64,000 nt of DNA from JAWXBK01 sp040878185 (GCA_040878185.1 JBBDMS010000045.1:1-64000); one strand, 5' to 3'; shown: positions 1-8,503, numbered from the stretch's first letter. Notes: generated by a model from the letters alone, not told the origin. A program made the numbers and translations.

Positions 1-8
1 TCGCATCG

Positions 9-79
9 AGCGGGTGACGGGAATCGAACCCGCGTAACCAGCTTGGAAGGCTGGCGCTCTACCATTGAGCTACACCCGC
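9..79 (-). tRNA. tRNA-Gly (anticodon TCC)
   Basis: Read on the minus strand, this 71-nt segment folds as a cloverleaf. The acceptor arm GCGGGTG pairs with CACCCGC, the T-arm reads GGTTCGATTCC, and the anticodon loop CTTCCAA carries TCC, which decodes GGA. The 3' CCA is not encoded, since the bases after the discriminator read CGA. It lies 66 bp downstream of tRNA-Tyr on the same strand, so the two are probably cotranscribed. Confidence 0.95.
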
Positions 80-145
80 AGCCGCCAGCTTTTTCGACCT
101 TCCGCGTCTTGCTCCGTTCGCGTATCCGACCGACCTGCCGGCATT

Positions 146-231
146 TGGTGGAGGGGGTAGGATTCGAACCTACGTAGGCTGACGCCAACGGGTTTACAGC
201 CCGTCCCCTTTAGCCACTCGGGCACCCCTCC
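146..231 (-). tRNA. tRNA-Tyr (anticodon GTA)
   Basis: This is a minus-strand class II tRNA. The acceptor GGAGGGG pairs with CCCCTCC, the anticodon stem-loop GGGCTGTAAACCC carries GTA, a long variable arm is present as expected for tRNA-Tyr, and the T-arm reads GGTTCGAATCC. The bases after discriminator A at 149 read CCA, so the 3' end appears to be encoded, unlike the tRNA-Gly next to it. The Tyr-Gly order beside rlmB is familiar in alphaproteobacteria. Confidence 0.95.
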
Positions 232-385
232 CACATCACCTCGGCCGCCCGAGAGGCAGCGAACTATGTGTATTTTCAGCGACTTGTCAATCATCAAACG
301 CGCAAGACAGCGCCCCGCCTCCCGCTATATCGGCGGGTCGGGTCGCAGTACCGGTTGACACCGTTGCTGTGATATTAGCATCGCC

Positions 386-1498
386 ATGACCCAACGCAAG
401 TTCTCTCAGAGAAACTCCCGGGGGACCCCCCGAGGAAACCCCAAGAAATCCCAATCCCGACATTCCGGCCCGGCGCAAAAATCTGCCGCGCGACAAAGCG
501 AGCCGGAGAAGCCCGGATCGGGCCAGCAAAAACGCACCCAAAAACGCCCGCAAAAACGGCCGCAAGGCTCGCGGCCGGGCGCATCGCCCCGCGAAGAAGC
601 GCCTGCCCGGCAACCGTCGACCGCGCCGCGACGGAACCCGGCGACTGCGCGGCCGCTGGATCTGCCGCGTCCGGAGGACCACCCGCCCGCCCGCCCCGCC
701 GACCGGCGCCCCGATCGGCGACCCGAGCGGCAGGGCGATCGACACGTCGATCGACAGGGTGGCGCGAACCAGCTCTGGCTCTATGGCCATCATGCGGTCG
801 CCGCCGCGCTGGGCAACCCGAAGCGCCGGGTTCTCGCGCTGACCGCCACCGATGACAGCGCAGCCGAACTCGAACGAATACGCCAGGATGCCGGCCGCGA
901 CCTGCCGCCGATCGAAACCCTCGCCCGCGAAACGCTCGAGGCACGTTTGCCGGCCGGCGCACCGCATCAGGGTCTGGCCATTCGCTGCGCCCCCCTTCCT
1001 GAACTGGCCTTGGCCGATCTGCTGGCCGAACTCGATCCGGCAGCGCCGGCCGTGCTGGTCGGGCTCGACCAGGTGACCGATCCGCAGAATGCCGGGGCCG
1101 TCCTGCGCTCGGCCGCCGCCTTCGGTGCCCACGGTGTCATCCTGACCGAACGTCACGCCGCCCCGGAAACCGGCACGCTCGCCCGTGCCGCCTCGGGCGC
1201 CCTCGATGTCGTGCCATTGGTCAGGGTGGGGAATCTCGCCCGCGCGATCGACGAGTTGAAGGAAGCCGGATTCTGGATCTTCGGTCTCGCCGGCGATGCC
1301 GCGTCGACCTTGGGCGAAACCGAACTGCCGGCCCGCATCGTGCTGATGCTGGGCGCCGAGGGCAGCGGACTGCGCCGCCTCACCCGCGAGCGCTGCGACG
1401 GTTTAATCCGGCTGCCGACCCGGCCGCCGATCGATCAGCTCAACGTTTCCAACGCGGCGGCGATCGCGCTTTACGAGGCAAACCGGCGCCGTCTTTAA
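386..1498 (+). CDS. rlmB: 23S rRNA 2'-O-ribose methyltransferase, RlmB/TrmH (SpoU) family
   Basis: This is a predicted SAM-dependent 2'-O-methyltransferase acting on a guanosine of the 23S rRNA peptidyl-transferase region. The SpoU domain fills the C-terminal half. It shows NAGAVLRSA near residue 233, MLGAEGSGL near 321 and NVSNAAAIALYE near 353, which are the three conserved motifs that form the trefoil-knot SAM site. A substrate-binding L30e-like segment starts near residue 128 (LWLYGHHAVAAAL). The first 125 residues are unusually long, very basic and rich in Arg, Pro and Gln, and are probably a disordered RNA-binding extension; family members are usually about 250 residues. The ATG at 386 is the first start after the divergent tRNA block. 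A TrmH tRNA methylase is the main alternative, but the RlmB-like N-terminal domain favours rRNA. Confidence 0.9.
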   Translation: MTQRKFSQRNSRGTPRGNPKKSQSRHSGPAQKSAARQSEPEKPGSGQQKRTQKRPQKRPQGSRPGASPREEAPARQPSTAPRRNPATARPLDLPRPEDHPPARPADRRPDRRPERQGDRHVDRQGGANQLWLYGHHAVAAALGNPKRRVLALTATDDSAAELERIRQDAGRDLPPIETLARETLEARLPAGAPHQGLAIRCAPLPELALADLLAELDPAAPAVLVGLDQVTDPQNAGAVLRSAAAFGAHGVILTERHAAPETGTLARAASGALDVVPLVRVGNLARAIDELKEAGFWIFGLAGDAASTLGETELPARIVLMLGAEGSGLRRLTRERCDGLIRLPTRPPIDQLNVSNAAAIALYEANRRRL

Positions 1499-1517
1499 GA
1501 ATTGCCGTCGGCTCCAG

Positions 1518-1536
1518 CCCGCCGGACTGCGGCGGG
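1518..1536 (+). terminator. possible hairpin terminator after rlmB
   Basis: CCCGCCG pairs with CGGCGGG around a five-base loop, 20 bp after the rlmB stop. No strong T-run follows, so a terminator role is only likely. Confidence 0.35.
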
Positions 1537-1627
1537 TAGTTATACGGAAGCTGTATGGTTTCAGCGTAACAAAACGATAGAATAACAGGATATACAGGAA
1601 CCCGTTGCGGGGCTGGGGGGAGAGACC

Positions 1628-2074
1628 GTGAAATTGAGGATGACCCATCGTCTGAGCGTCTTGTTGTTGCTGGCTTGCGTTGTTCTGCCGGGCGCGAGCC
1701 TTGCCGAAACGCTCGAGGCCTCGGTCGATGCGACCAAGCTGCTCTGGTTTACCCAGATCGATGCCGATGGCGACGAGCTGATCTCAGAAGAAGAGCTTGG
1801 TGCCATGCGCACCCGCCGCTTCATGCAGGTTGATCTCAATGGAGATCAGCTACTTACCATCGAAGAATTTATGCATGACCTTAGCAATAGCGACCCCATT
1901 CTGTCCCAGCGTCGGCGCGATCGCTTCGCCATGATGGACGACGACCAGAATGCCTTCGTCACCGTCCGGGAGTTCATCGATTTCGGCACGCTGGTCATGG
2001 AACTGCTGGACCAGGATGGCGACAAGCTCATCCGTCTGGCCGAGTTCAATGACGGGGTCAGATACCCGCAGTAA
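1628..2074 (+). CDS. secreted four-EF-hand calcium-binding protein
   Basis: This 148-residue protein has an N-terminal signal peptide (hydrophobic VLLLLACVVLPGASLA, cleavage near residue 26) and four EF-hand loops. They are DADGDELISEEE (45-56), DLNGDQLLTIEE (69-80), DDDQNAFVTVRE (104-115) and DQDGDKLIRLAE (128-139). Loops 1, 2 and 4 keep the usual D-x-D/N-x-D pattern with Glu at position 12. Loop 3 has Gln-Asn at positions 4-5 and may bind calcium weakly. It is expected in the periplasm, where such proteins buffer or sense calcium; the true partner is unknown. The start used is GTG after a GGGGGAGAG Shine-Dalgarno; an in-frame ATG at 1640 is the alternative. Confidence 0.85.
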   Translation: MKLRMTHRLSVLLLLACVVLPGASLAETLEASVDATKLLWFTQIDADGDELISEEELGAMRTRRFMQVDLNGDQLLTIEEFMHDLSNSDPILSQRRRDRFAMMDDDQNAFVTVREFIDFGTLVMELLDQDGDKLIRLAEFNDGVRYPQ

Positions 2075-2139
2075 GCTACTGCCGGTCCTCGACGATCGGC
2101 GGAACGCCGGATCCGGGACGCGTCGCGGAAGGACGGGCC

Positions 2140-3027
2140 GTGCGGTCAAACCTGCTGCTGCTGTTCGCCGTCTCGCTGGCCTGGGCGAGCGATTATCTCT
2201 TTATACGTTGGGCCGATGCGGCCCTGCCTCCGCTCGCGATCGGCGCCGCCACGTCCACCATCGCCGCCGTCGTGATGTTCCTGCTGGTCTCGCTGGTGCT
2301 GAAGCGGCCGCTGTTGCCGATCCTGCGCGAAGCGCCGCTCGTACCCATCGTTCTTGGCGCTACCTCGGTCGCCTGGCCGCGGATCACCGTGGCCTATGCC
2401 GAAGAATCTATCACACCAGATATTGCAGCAATAACAGGCACAACAGTCCCGATCCTCACGTTAATTGTGAGTATTTTCATCCTGCATCAGCAGGCCTTTT
2501 CGCTGCTGCGTGTTCTCGGCGTCCTGGTCGCGCTGGGCGGGCTCGCGGTCTTCGTCGGCCTCGGCGGCGTCGAGGGTCGCACCACCATCGATGCCATCCT
2601 GGTCCTGATGTCGAGCGGCGTCACCTTCGTCTTTGCCGGCTTCTACACCCAATATCGCGCGGCGCGTTTCGACAAGGCCGCGCTGACGGTCTGGGTCATG
2701 GCCGCCGGTGCCGCAATCCTGGCGGTGCCCGCCCTGGTCCTCGAGATCGAGCATATCGGGATGCCGCCGGCCGCGGCACTCGCATCCCTCGCGGCCTCGG
2801 GCACAGTCGCCGTGGCGCTCGCTTATCTCGGCTACTTTATTTTGATCGAACGCGCCGGGCCGAGTTTTGCCGCGCTCTATGCGTATCTGGTCCCGCCGCT
2901 CGGCGTCCTCATCGGCGTCGTCTTTCTCGGCGAGGCGCTGACGCTCCAGCATCTGGGCGGCCTCGCGCTGGTGCTGCTCGGCCTGTGGATGATTACCGGG
3001 CGGCAAGCGAAGCCCGTATCGGGATAA
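2140..3027 (+). CDS. EamA/DMT-superfamily inner-membrane permease
   Basis: This 295-residue protein is almost entirely hydrophobic, with about ten predicted membrane spans arranged as two EamA repeats. Typical features are the first-helix SLAWASDYLFIRWAD and the C-terminal GEALTLQHLGGLALVLLGLW. EamA proteins export amino acids or other small metabolites; the substrate cannot be told from sequence. The start is GTG at 2140, 65 bp after the EF-hand gene, and no terminator was seen between them, so co-transcription is possible. It is a different branch from the EamA pair at 18.4-20.3 kb, since the terminal segments do not match. Confidence 0.85.
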   Translation: MRSNLLLLFAVSLAWASDYLFIRWADAALPPLAIGAATSTIAAVVMFLLVSLVLKRPLLPILREAPLVPIVLGATSVAWPRITVAYAEESITPDIAAITGTTVPILTLIVSIFILHQQAFSLLRVLGVLVALGGLAVFVGLGGVEGRTTIDAILVLMSSGVTFVFAGFYTQYRAARFDKAALTVWVMAAGAAILAVPALVLEIEHIGMPPAAALASLAASGTVAVALAYLGYFILIERAGPSFAALYAYLVPPLGVLIGVVFLGEALTLQHLGGLALVLLGLWMITGRQAKPVSG

Positions 3028-3101
3028 GTTGATTATCGGGGTAGTTTATCGGGACTAGATAGGGTTGGAGCGCCGTCGAGGGAGAGCCGCAGGGGGAGAA
3101 A

Positions 3102-6068
3102 TTGTCGCTGTTCTGGAAGAGAGGCGTCGCGCTCGCGGCGCTGGTCGTTGCCTTCGGCACGGAGGGCGCGGCAAACGATTGCCCCGCGGACAAGGGCGTC
3201 GCTTTGCTGCCCGCCGACCCGGCTCTTTGCGCCGACCTCGCGGCCGCGGTGCGCGATCCCGATGCCCTGCCGCTCGATGAATATGAGACGAAACTCGGTC
3301 AGTTCCTCGGCGCCTTCTGCCATCGTGACGAGACCGCCGGCTGGGTTGCAGACAAGACCGTGCGCGACACCGGGCCCTATGTTTCGACTCTGAGCGGCGC
3401 CGGCTGGCAAAGCGCGTATCACGGGACCCACGCGCCGGTCCTGATCTGGTATTCGCCGGAAGCCGCCGCCTGGATCAGCGAGCATCGCGGCGCCGACGAC
3501 GCGGGCTATGGCAGCGACGGCGCGCCGATGCCGGATGGCGCGATCATCGTGAAGGAGATGTATCCGGCACCCGCCGCGCGCTGCGCCGACGTCGAACCGA
3601 CCCATCTGCTGCCGACCAGCGGTGCGGCGGTCATCGTGCGCGACAGCACGGCATCGCAGGATGGCTGGTTCTGGGGCTGGTACGGCTGGAGCGGCTGGGA
3701 TCCGGACTGGCCGGCATCGCCCGACCAGAATCGCCTCGCCTATATGGGCTTCGGCCAGTACTGCGTGAACTGCCACGGCTCGGCGCGCGACAATCTCACC
3801 TTTGCGTCCGCCCGCAACATGACGGGCGAGCCCGGCCAGCCGCTGGTCTTTCTCTCGCAGGAAGAATCCACGACGCAGCCGGCGATGCCGCATCACAGCG
3901 CGGTCGTGCTGCCCGACGGCGACGGTCTCGCCCTCGGCCAGCCGCACACGACCTATCATCCCGCCTTCGTGACGGCCTTTCCGCCGACATTCCTCGACCG
4001 GGCGCCGAACTGGGGCAGCCTGCCGCCGATGCCCTCGCAGACCTACGACAATGTCTGGATGGGTGCCGGCGCGCCGGACGATCACGATCTCTATGTCACG
4101 TCGGACCAGTGTCTCGGCTGTCACGATGCCGGTTCAACCGGCCTGCATTTCGACATGACCGAGTTCGATCCGGCGAGCGGCCTGCTCTGGAATCATTCGC
4201 CCTATGCGACCTGGCGCACCTCGCCGATGGGGCTTGCCGGACGCGATCCCTTCTTCTTCGCGCAGCTCTCGAGCGAAACGCACAGCTTCCATCCCGACCA
4301 GACGGCTTTGGTCGAGACCACCTGCCTTGGCTGTCACGGCATCATGGGCGAGCGGCAGGCCGCCATCGACAGCTTCCTCGACAGCGGCGAATGCGGAAGC
4401 TTCACCCGTGCCGATGTCGATGCAATTCCGGGCGCGATCCCCGCGCACGGCGAAAACGCCGCCGCCGATTACGGCGCGCTGGCCCGCGACGGCATCTCCT
4501 GCACCGCCTGCCACCGCATGGTGCTCGGCGAGGCAGCGACCGCGGCGAACGCAGCCGAACCGCGCAACGAATGTATCGAGCAGCGCCAGGCCCTGCTCAA
4601 TCCCGACGCAACCGGTTTCGCTCGAACCTTCACCGGCAGCTTCATGGTGGGACCGGCCGATCGCCTCTTCGGTCCGTTCGAGGAACCGAAGACAGCACCC
4701 ATGGAAACCGCGCTCGGCATCGTGCCGGCGCATAGCGATGTCATGGCGGATTCCGAACTCTGCGGCACCTGCCACACCGTGCATCTGCCGGTGCTGCACG
4801 AAGGCAAGACTCTCACTTACATCTACGAACAGACGACCTATCCCGAATGGGCGTTCAGCGATTATCGCGTCGGCACCACGATGGATGGCGATCTGCCCGA
4901 AGGCGCAGGCAAACTGGCCGAAAGCTGTCAGGGCTGCCACATGCCGTCGACAGAGGCCGACGGTTCGCCGGCGCTTTCGAAGATCGCCTCGATCCAGGAA
5001 TTCTCGAACTTTCCGCAGGCCGAGTTTACCAAGGCACCCGATGCGCTCGATCTCGAACCGCGCGCGGGCTTCGCGCGCCACGACCTGGTCGGGCTCAATG
5101 TGTTTCTGATCAAGATGGCGCAGCAGTTCCCGGAACTGCTCGGCATCCGTACGCAGGATCCGATGCTGGTGTCGATGGGCGTCGATCCGCTGCTCTATAC
5201 CGAACAGCAGATGCTCGATCAGGCGGCCACCGAGACCGTCACGCTCAGCGTGAGCGAGCCGGTCGAGCAGGACGGCACGATCCGTGCGAGCGTGACGCTC
5301 GAAAACCTGACGGGTCACAAATTTCCGTCCGGCGTCGGCTTCCGCCGCGCGTTCCTGACCTTCGAGGTGATCGACGTTCTCGGCAATGTGCTCTGGGCGT
5401 CGGGCCGCACCGATGGCGCGGGCCGTATCGTCGATGCATCCGGCACGCCGATTGCCGGCGAAGTCTGGTGGGAAGCGGACTGTTCGTCGCGCATCGAACC
5501 GGATGCGCGCCTGCACCAGCCGCATTATCAGAGCGTGACCGTCGAGGATCAGGCGCAAATCTATCAGGAACTGGTTTCGACGCCCCCGGCCGAAGAACCG
5601 GCGCAATGCGGACCGCTCGAAGAACCGGCGGGACAGCTCACCACCTCGTTCCTCTCGATCTGCGCCGAAGTGAAAGACAATCGGTTACTGCCGCAGGGCT
5701 TCCTGCCGCTCGATGCGCGCAAGGCGATCGCCGCCGCGCTCGGCGCCGGCGAGGATATGGCCGTCGATGTCGGGCCGACCGCGACCGGCGACGATCCGGA
5801 TTACCAGCCGCTCGCCGGCGGCAAGGACAATGTCGAGTTTGTCGTGCCGTTATCGGATCTCGACGGCACACCGACGGCGGTGCGCGCGCGGCTTTATTAT
5901 CAGGCGACGCCGCCTTTCTATCTCCAGGACCGCTTCTGCACGGCGACGGGCATCGACCGCGACCGGCTCTATTTCCTCGCCGGCCATCTCAATCTCGACG
6001 GCACCGAGGCGGAAGGCTGGAAGCTGCTGGTCGCCGACAGCGGCACGGTGACGATGAAGAAGGAGTAG
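3102..6068 (+). CDS. periplasmic multihaem c-type cytochrome (six CXXCH)
   Basis: This is a 988-residue exported protein. A short signal peptide (WKRGVALAALVVAFG) precedes six haem c sites: CVNCH near residue 220, CLGCH near 336, CLGCH near 407, CTACH near 466, CGTCH near 553 and CQGCH near 608. The 380 residues after the last haem have no CXXCH and look beta-rich, like the C-terminal domain of some cytochrome c554-type electron-transfer proteins. A periplasmic redox role is inferred; no maturation genes or partner oxidase lie nearby. The start is TTG at 3102, placed 2-10 bases after AGGGGGAGA. The last 28 residues recur as broken copies downstream (7403, 8262 and 8368). Confidence 0.8.
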   Translation: MSLFWKRGVALAALVVAFGTEGAANDCPADKGVALLPADPALCADLAAAVRDPDALPLDEYETKLGQFLGAFCHRDETAGWVADKTVRDTGPYVSTLSGAGWQSAYHGTHAPVLIWYSPEAAAWISEHRGADDAGYGSDGAPMPDGAIIVKEMYPAPAARCADVEPTHLLPTSGAAVIVRDSTASQDGWFWGWYGWSGWDPDWPASPDQNRLAYMGFGQYCVNCHGSARDNLTFASARNMTGEPGQPLVFLSQEESTTQPAMPHHSAVVLPDGDGLALGQPHTTYHPAFVTAFPPTFLDRAPNWGSLPPMPSQTYDNVWMGAGAPDDHDLYVTSDQCLGCHDAGSTGLHFDMTEFDPASGLLWNHSPYATWRTSPMGLAGRDPFFFAQLSSETHSFHPDQTALVETTCLGCHGIMGERQAAIDSFLDSGECGSFTRADVDAIPGAIPAHGENAAADYGALARDGISCTACHRMVLGEAATAANAAEPRNECIEQRQALLNPDATGFARTFTGSFMVGPADRLFGPFEEPKTAPMETALGIVPAHSDVMADSELCGTCHTVHLPVLHEGKTLTYIYEQTTYPEWAFSDYRVGTTMDGDLPEGAGKLAESCQGCHMPSTEADGSPALSKIASIQEFSNFPQAEFTKAPDALDLEPRAGFARHDLVGLNVFLIKMAQQFPELLGIRTQDPMLVSMGVDPLLYTEQQMLDQAATETVTLSVSEPVEQDGTIRASVTLENLTGHKFPSGVGFRRAFLTFEVIDVLGNVLWASGRTDGAGRIVDASGTPIAGEVWWEADCSSRIEPDARLHQPHYQSVTVEDQAQIYQELVSTPPAEEPAQCGPLEEPAGQLTTSFLSICAEVKDNRLLPQGFLPLDARKAIAAALGAGEDMAVDVGPTATGDDPDYQPLAGGKDNVEFVVPLSDLDGTPTAVRARLYYQATPPFYLQDRFCTATGIDRDRLYFLAGHLNLDGTEAEGWKLLVADSGTVTMKKE

Positions 6069-6137
6069 TACTCCTGTCGAAACTGGCCGCCCATACACTG
6101 AACGACGCTCCAATATTTGTGTGTTAAATCGCCGTCA

Positions 6138-7301
6138 TCAATTACATGAGTGATGATTTGAAACCATTGAAAGAAGATTTGATATCTCAGTGACAATCCA
6201 CCCGCCACTGTTACTTTTCTCTAGAACGCTGATTAACTCAACCCCAACAAATTTTCCCGAAACTAGCGACGCGCGAGCATGATGCAGAAGTATGCGGCTT
6301 TCGTCGTCGGCGACATCAAAATCGATAACAAATGTATCCGCACGATACAAACTTGAGATCTCATCGCCACCAATTGAATATATCTCGTGCTCCCACACCC
6401 CGTCGCCTAAATCTGAATTCTCAATCGGGACTCTGACATAAGTGCCGTTCGAAGTTGTACGAACGAGAGTCGACTGAGTGTGCGAGTTTAATTGAAGGAT
6501 TGTAAAGTTTAGCGGCGACGCCTGTGGCTCACGTATCCTGGGGCCGAGGTCAAAGTAAGCCAAGAATGCGCTTGATGACGAGCGCATAGATTGAGGGATA
6601 TCACGAGCTTGCATCTCCGATAGCCGATCGGATGATACAACAGCATTGAATAGAACTCGCAGCCGCCGTCCGCCGACGATATCACCGATGTCGAATATCC
6701 TGCCAATTTTTTGTTCATACAGAGTTGTAAACTTTCGGCTGGAGAGATGATATCTTCGTAAAGCGTCGCCAATTAGGTCGCCAGTCGCCACATCCAAATA
6801 GCTGTTACCGACATAAAGCAAAGATTCACCATCTTCGGAGGGTAGTAGCGACGTAATCCTTTCAAACTGCGGATCACGAATCGTTTCCATCCATGCGCTC
6901 AAATCGCTATCGTAAAGTCGTATAGAGCTTGTATGTTCTGGAGTTTGTTGCAGTTCGGATTCGATCGCCGAGCTGTTACTAAGCACCGCGATCAATTTAG
7001 TGTTGGGGATATAATGTGCGGAGTATACTTTTAGATTGCAGCTTGGAAGTTCGATTGAGCGAACATCTCCGGTAATGAACGAAATTTCGGTCAGTACACT
7101 AGCTCCCGAAGTAGAATCTTCTAAAATTAGGGCTGCCGAACCATCCGAACTTAAAGTGACGCCGGCTATCGCTGATGAGAAAGCGCCGTCTTCAGATGAT
7201 ATTGCTGCTTGCGTGAGGAACCCTTGCAGCAGCACCAAAGCCACCAGCATGGAACGGGCTGGGCACGAAAAGCACAGATTCTTTGCAAAACTCTTTTTCA
7301 T
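6138..7301 (-). CDS. secreted protein of unknown function, beta-propeller-like
   Basis: I do not recognise this 387-residue protein. It begins with a clear signal peptide (MKKSFAKNLC, then ARSMLVALVLLQGFL), so it is exported. The rest has repeated short segments of the kind seen in WD40/TolB propellers, such as GVTLSSDGSAALILED and LLPSEDGESLLYVGN. A propeller fold is an inference from that pattern. The ATG at 7301 was chosen because the longer upstream frame is antisense to a cytochrome-tail copy and contains no signal. The gene is convergent with the cytochrome gene, is noticeably richer in A+T than its neighbours, and probably arrived by transfer. Its remnants-rich surroundings make loss of function possible, but the frame is intact. 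Confidence 0.6.
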   Translation of the reverse strand: MKKSFAKNLCFSCPARSMLVALVLLQGFLTQAAISSEDGAFSSAIAGVTLSSDGSAALILEDSTSGASVLTEISFITGDVRSIELPSCNLKVYSAHYIPNTKLIAVLSNSSAIESELQQTPEHTSSIRLYDSDLSAWMETIRDPQFERITSLLPSEDGESLLYVGNSYLDVATGDLIGDALRRYHLSSRKFTTLYEQKIGRIFDIGDIVGGRRLRVLFNAVVSSDRLSEMQARDIPQSMRSSSSAFLAYFDLGPRIREPQASPLNFTILQLNSHTQSTLVRTTSNGTYVRVPIENSDLGDGVWEHEIYSIGGDEISSLYRADTFVIDFDVADDESRILLHHARASLVSGKFVGVELISVLEKSNSGGWIVTEISNLLSMVSNHHSCN

Positions 7302-7402
7302 CGTTTGAACGAGCCGATGCCACATTGTTGGCCTTGTCCCACCGAGTGGTTCAGTCGGAATGTTAGTTCCGCAGCGTTGTTGATGCCACCGGTTGGTCGG
7401 TC

Positions 7403-7490
7403 GGGCAATCTCGACGGCACCGAGGCCGAGGGTTGGAATCCGCTGGTCGCCGACATCGGGATGGTGGCGGTGAAAACGGAGTAGTAGTTT
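7403..7490 (+). pseudogene. broken copy of the cytochrome C-terminal tail (copy 2)
   Basis: The segment translates as NLDGTEAEGWNPLVADIG followed by MVAVKTE and a TAG stop. It matches the last 26 residues of the multihaem cytochrome, including the stop and the bases GAGTAGTA beyond it. No haem-binding portion is present upstream. It is a relic of a duplicated or diverged cytochrome gene. Confidence 0.75.
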
Positions 7491-7584
7491 ACGCGGCAAC
7501 GTTACCTTTTTGCCGGTTCAACTTTCTAGGATTCCTTGCCCCAACGAACCGCCTCAGACATATCCTGCTTCCGAGCTTAGAATT

Positions 7585-7758
7585 TTAGTCTGCACGTAGT
7601 ATATGATAAAAAAGGTATGAAGTTATGGCCGCTACACTAAACAAGATTGTAAATACTTTTCTACCCAGCCATTTATCGATACGATCACCAATGCAATGTA
7701 TTGCCAGTACGCTCAAGATGAACAATATCATCACTACAACATAGAAAATCGTAACCAC
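7585..7758 (-). CDS. small two-helix membrane protein (57 residues)
   Basis: This short frame reads GTG then VTIFYVVVMILFILSVLAIH, a charged loop (DRIDKWLGRK) and VFTILFSVAAITSYLFYHIL, ending RAD and TAA. That gives two predicted membrane spans with a basic loop between them. A GGAG sits seven bases before the GTG, which is good initiation spacing. It lies in the low-GC patch, 284 bp upstream of the exported orphan on the same strand. I recognise no family. The 39-codon frame on the opposite strand at 7624 has no such pattern and was not taken. Confidence 0.5.
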   Translation of the reverse strand: MVTIFYVVVMILFILSVLAIHCIGDRIDKWLGRKVFTILFSVAAITSYLFYHILRAD

Positions 7759-7822
7759 ATCTAGACTCCATTCGCATTGTTATGGCCATTCTTGTGGAGA
7801 ATGGAATTTTATCTCGTCAAAA

Positions 7823-8200
7823 CTATGAGTCCATTATTCCGTTATCGATCTTGTAACGGGCCTGAACTTTCCCCCCGTTTGGGATTGGAGCCACGGCATG
7901 AGTATGCCCGTCAAGCTGGTTGAGCAACAGGCCGGCATGCGGAGCCATCATAGAGTGCAGCGTGATGGCCTGTTGCGGTTGAGATTCGCGGCGAAGTCTG
8001 CCTGCGTCGGGTACATCCGGTGATAGAACGATGCCCAGTCGTCGTAGGTGGCCCTGACGGACATCAGCCGATCCGGCCTGTCGGATTTGAAATGCGCACC
8101 GATGAATTGGCATCGGCCGCCCGACGACAGAAGGATCCAGCATCGGTCATTGCACGGCTGCCGTCACCCGACCGACATCCCGGGCGTCAATGCGGCCTGC
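7823..8200 (-). pseudogene. frameshifted gene fragment, family unknown
   Basis: On the minus strand two frames look protein-like in succession. One contains GAHFKSDRPDRLMSV and ATYDDWASFYHRMYPTQADF, and the next ends LNQLDGHTHAVAPIPNGG with a stop at 7823. The switch between frames near 7970 and the lack of a start with a ribosome-binding site suggest a decayed gene. The family was not recognised, and the protein-like appearance could be chance in GC-rich DNA. The rest of 7760-8500 holds only this fragment and cytochrome-tail scraps. Confidence 0.3.
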
Positions 8201-8261
8201 GCTCTGCACGCTTATGTGCTGTCGTCTTGGCTCGACGCCGTGCGGCACGATTGGCGCAACC

Positions 8262-8297
8262 GGGCATCTCAACCTCGACGGCAGCGAGGCCGAACCG
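8262..8297 (+). pseudogene. short fragment of the cytochrome tail (copy 3)
   Basis: The bases here read GHLNLDGSEAEP in frame and match the cytochrome tail GHLNLDGTEAEG, then diverge abruptly. This is the shortest copy and has lost the remainder and the stop. The following 44 bases resemble part of the XRE regulator gene at 9101-9140. Confidence 0.55.
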
Positions 8298-8367
8298 GAA
8301 TCGGCGCGGGGCTGATAGCGCTCTCATGCGGAATCCGTTTCGCATCGGTGGGTCCAGGACCGAGGCC

Positions 8368-8460
8368 TGCCATCTCGACTTCGACGGAATAGAAGCCGAA
8401 GGTTGGAAATCGCTGGTCGCCGACAGCGGCGCGGTGGCGATGAAGAACGAGTAGTAGTCC
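8368..8460 (+). pseudogene. broken copy of the cytochrome C-terminal tail (copy 4)
   Basis: The segment reads CHLDFDGIEAEGWKSLVADS then GAVAMKNE and TAG, aligned without gaps to the last 28 residues of the cytochrome, with GAGTAGTA again spanning the stop. Upstream sequence does not encode haem sites. The next gene begins 44 bp beyond. Confidence 0.75.
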
Positions 8461-8503
8461 GCCCCAATTGTCGGCTTTTCACTTAAAAGAAACACCACTC
8501 GCC

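Noticed and set aside
1950..3032. 360-codon frame overlapping the first EamA gene on plus
   Set aside because: Arg-rich shadow of the EamA gene in another frame; no start with a ribosome-binding site.
3010..3060. Repeated TATCGGG bases before the cytochrome gene
   Set aside because: Three short matches over 50 bp could be chance; no dyad or promoter match was found.
4134..5606. 490-codon minus-strand frame inside the cytochrome gene
   Set aside because: Antisense to a gene with six clear haem motifs; its translation has low-complexity composition and no recognisable features.
7301..7499. N-terminal 66 codons of the longer form of the exported orphan
   Set aside because: It is antisense to cytochrome-tail copy 2, and the signal peptide starts at the ATG at 7301.
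8020..8454. 144-codon plus-strand frame ending in the cytochrome tail
   Set aside because: Only the last 28 codons resemble a protein; the upstream part has no domain and looks like read-through of a relic area.
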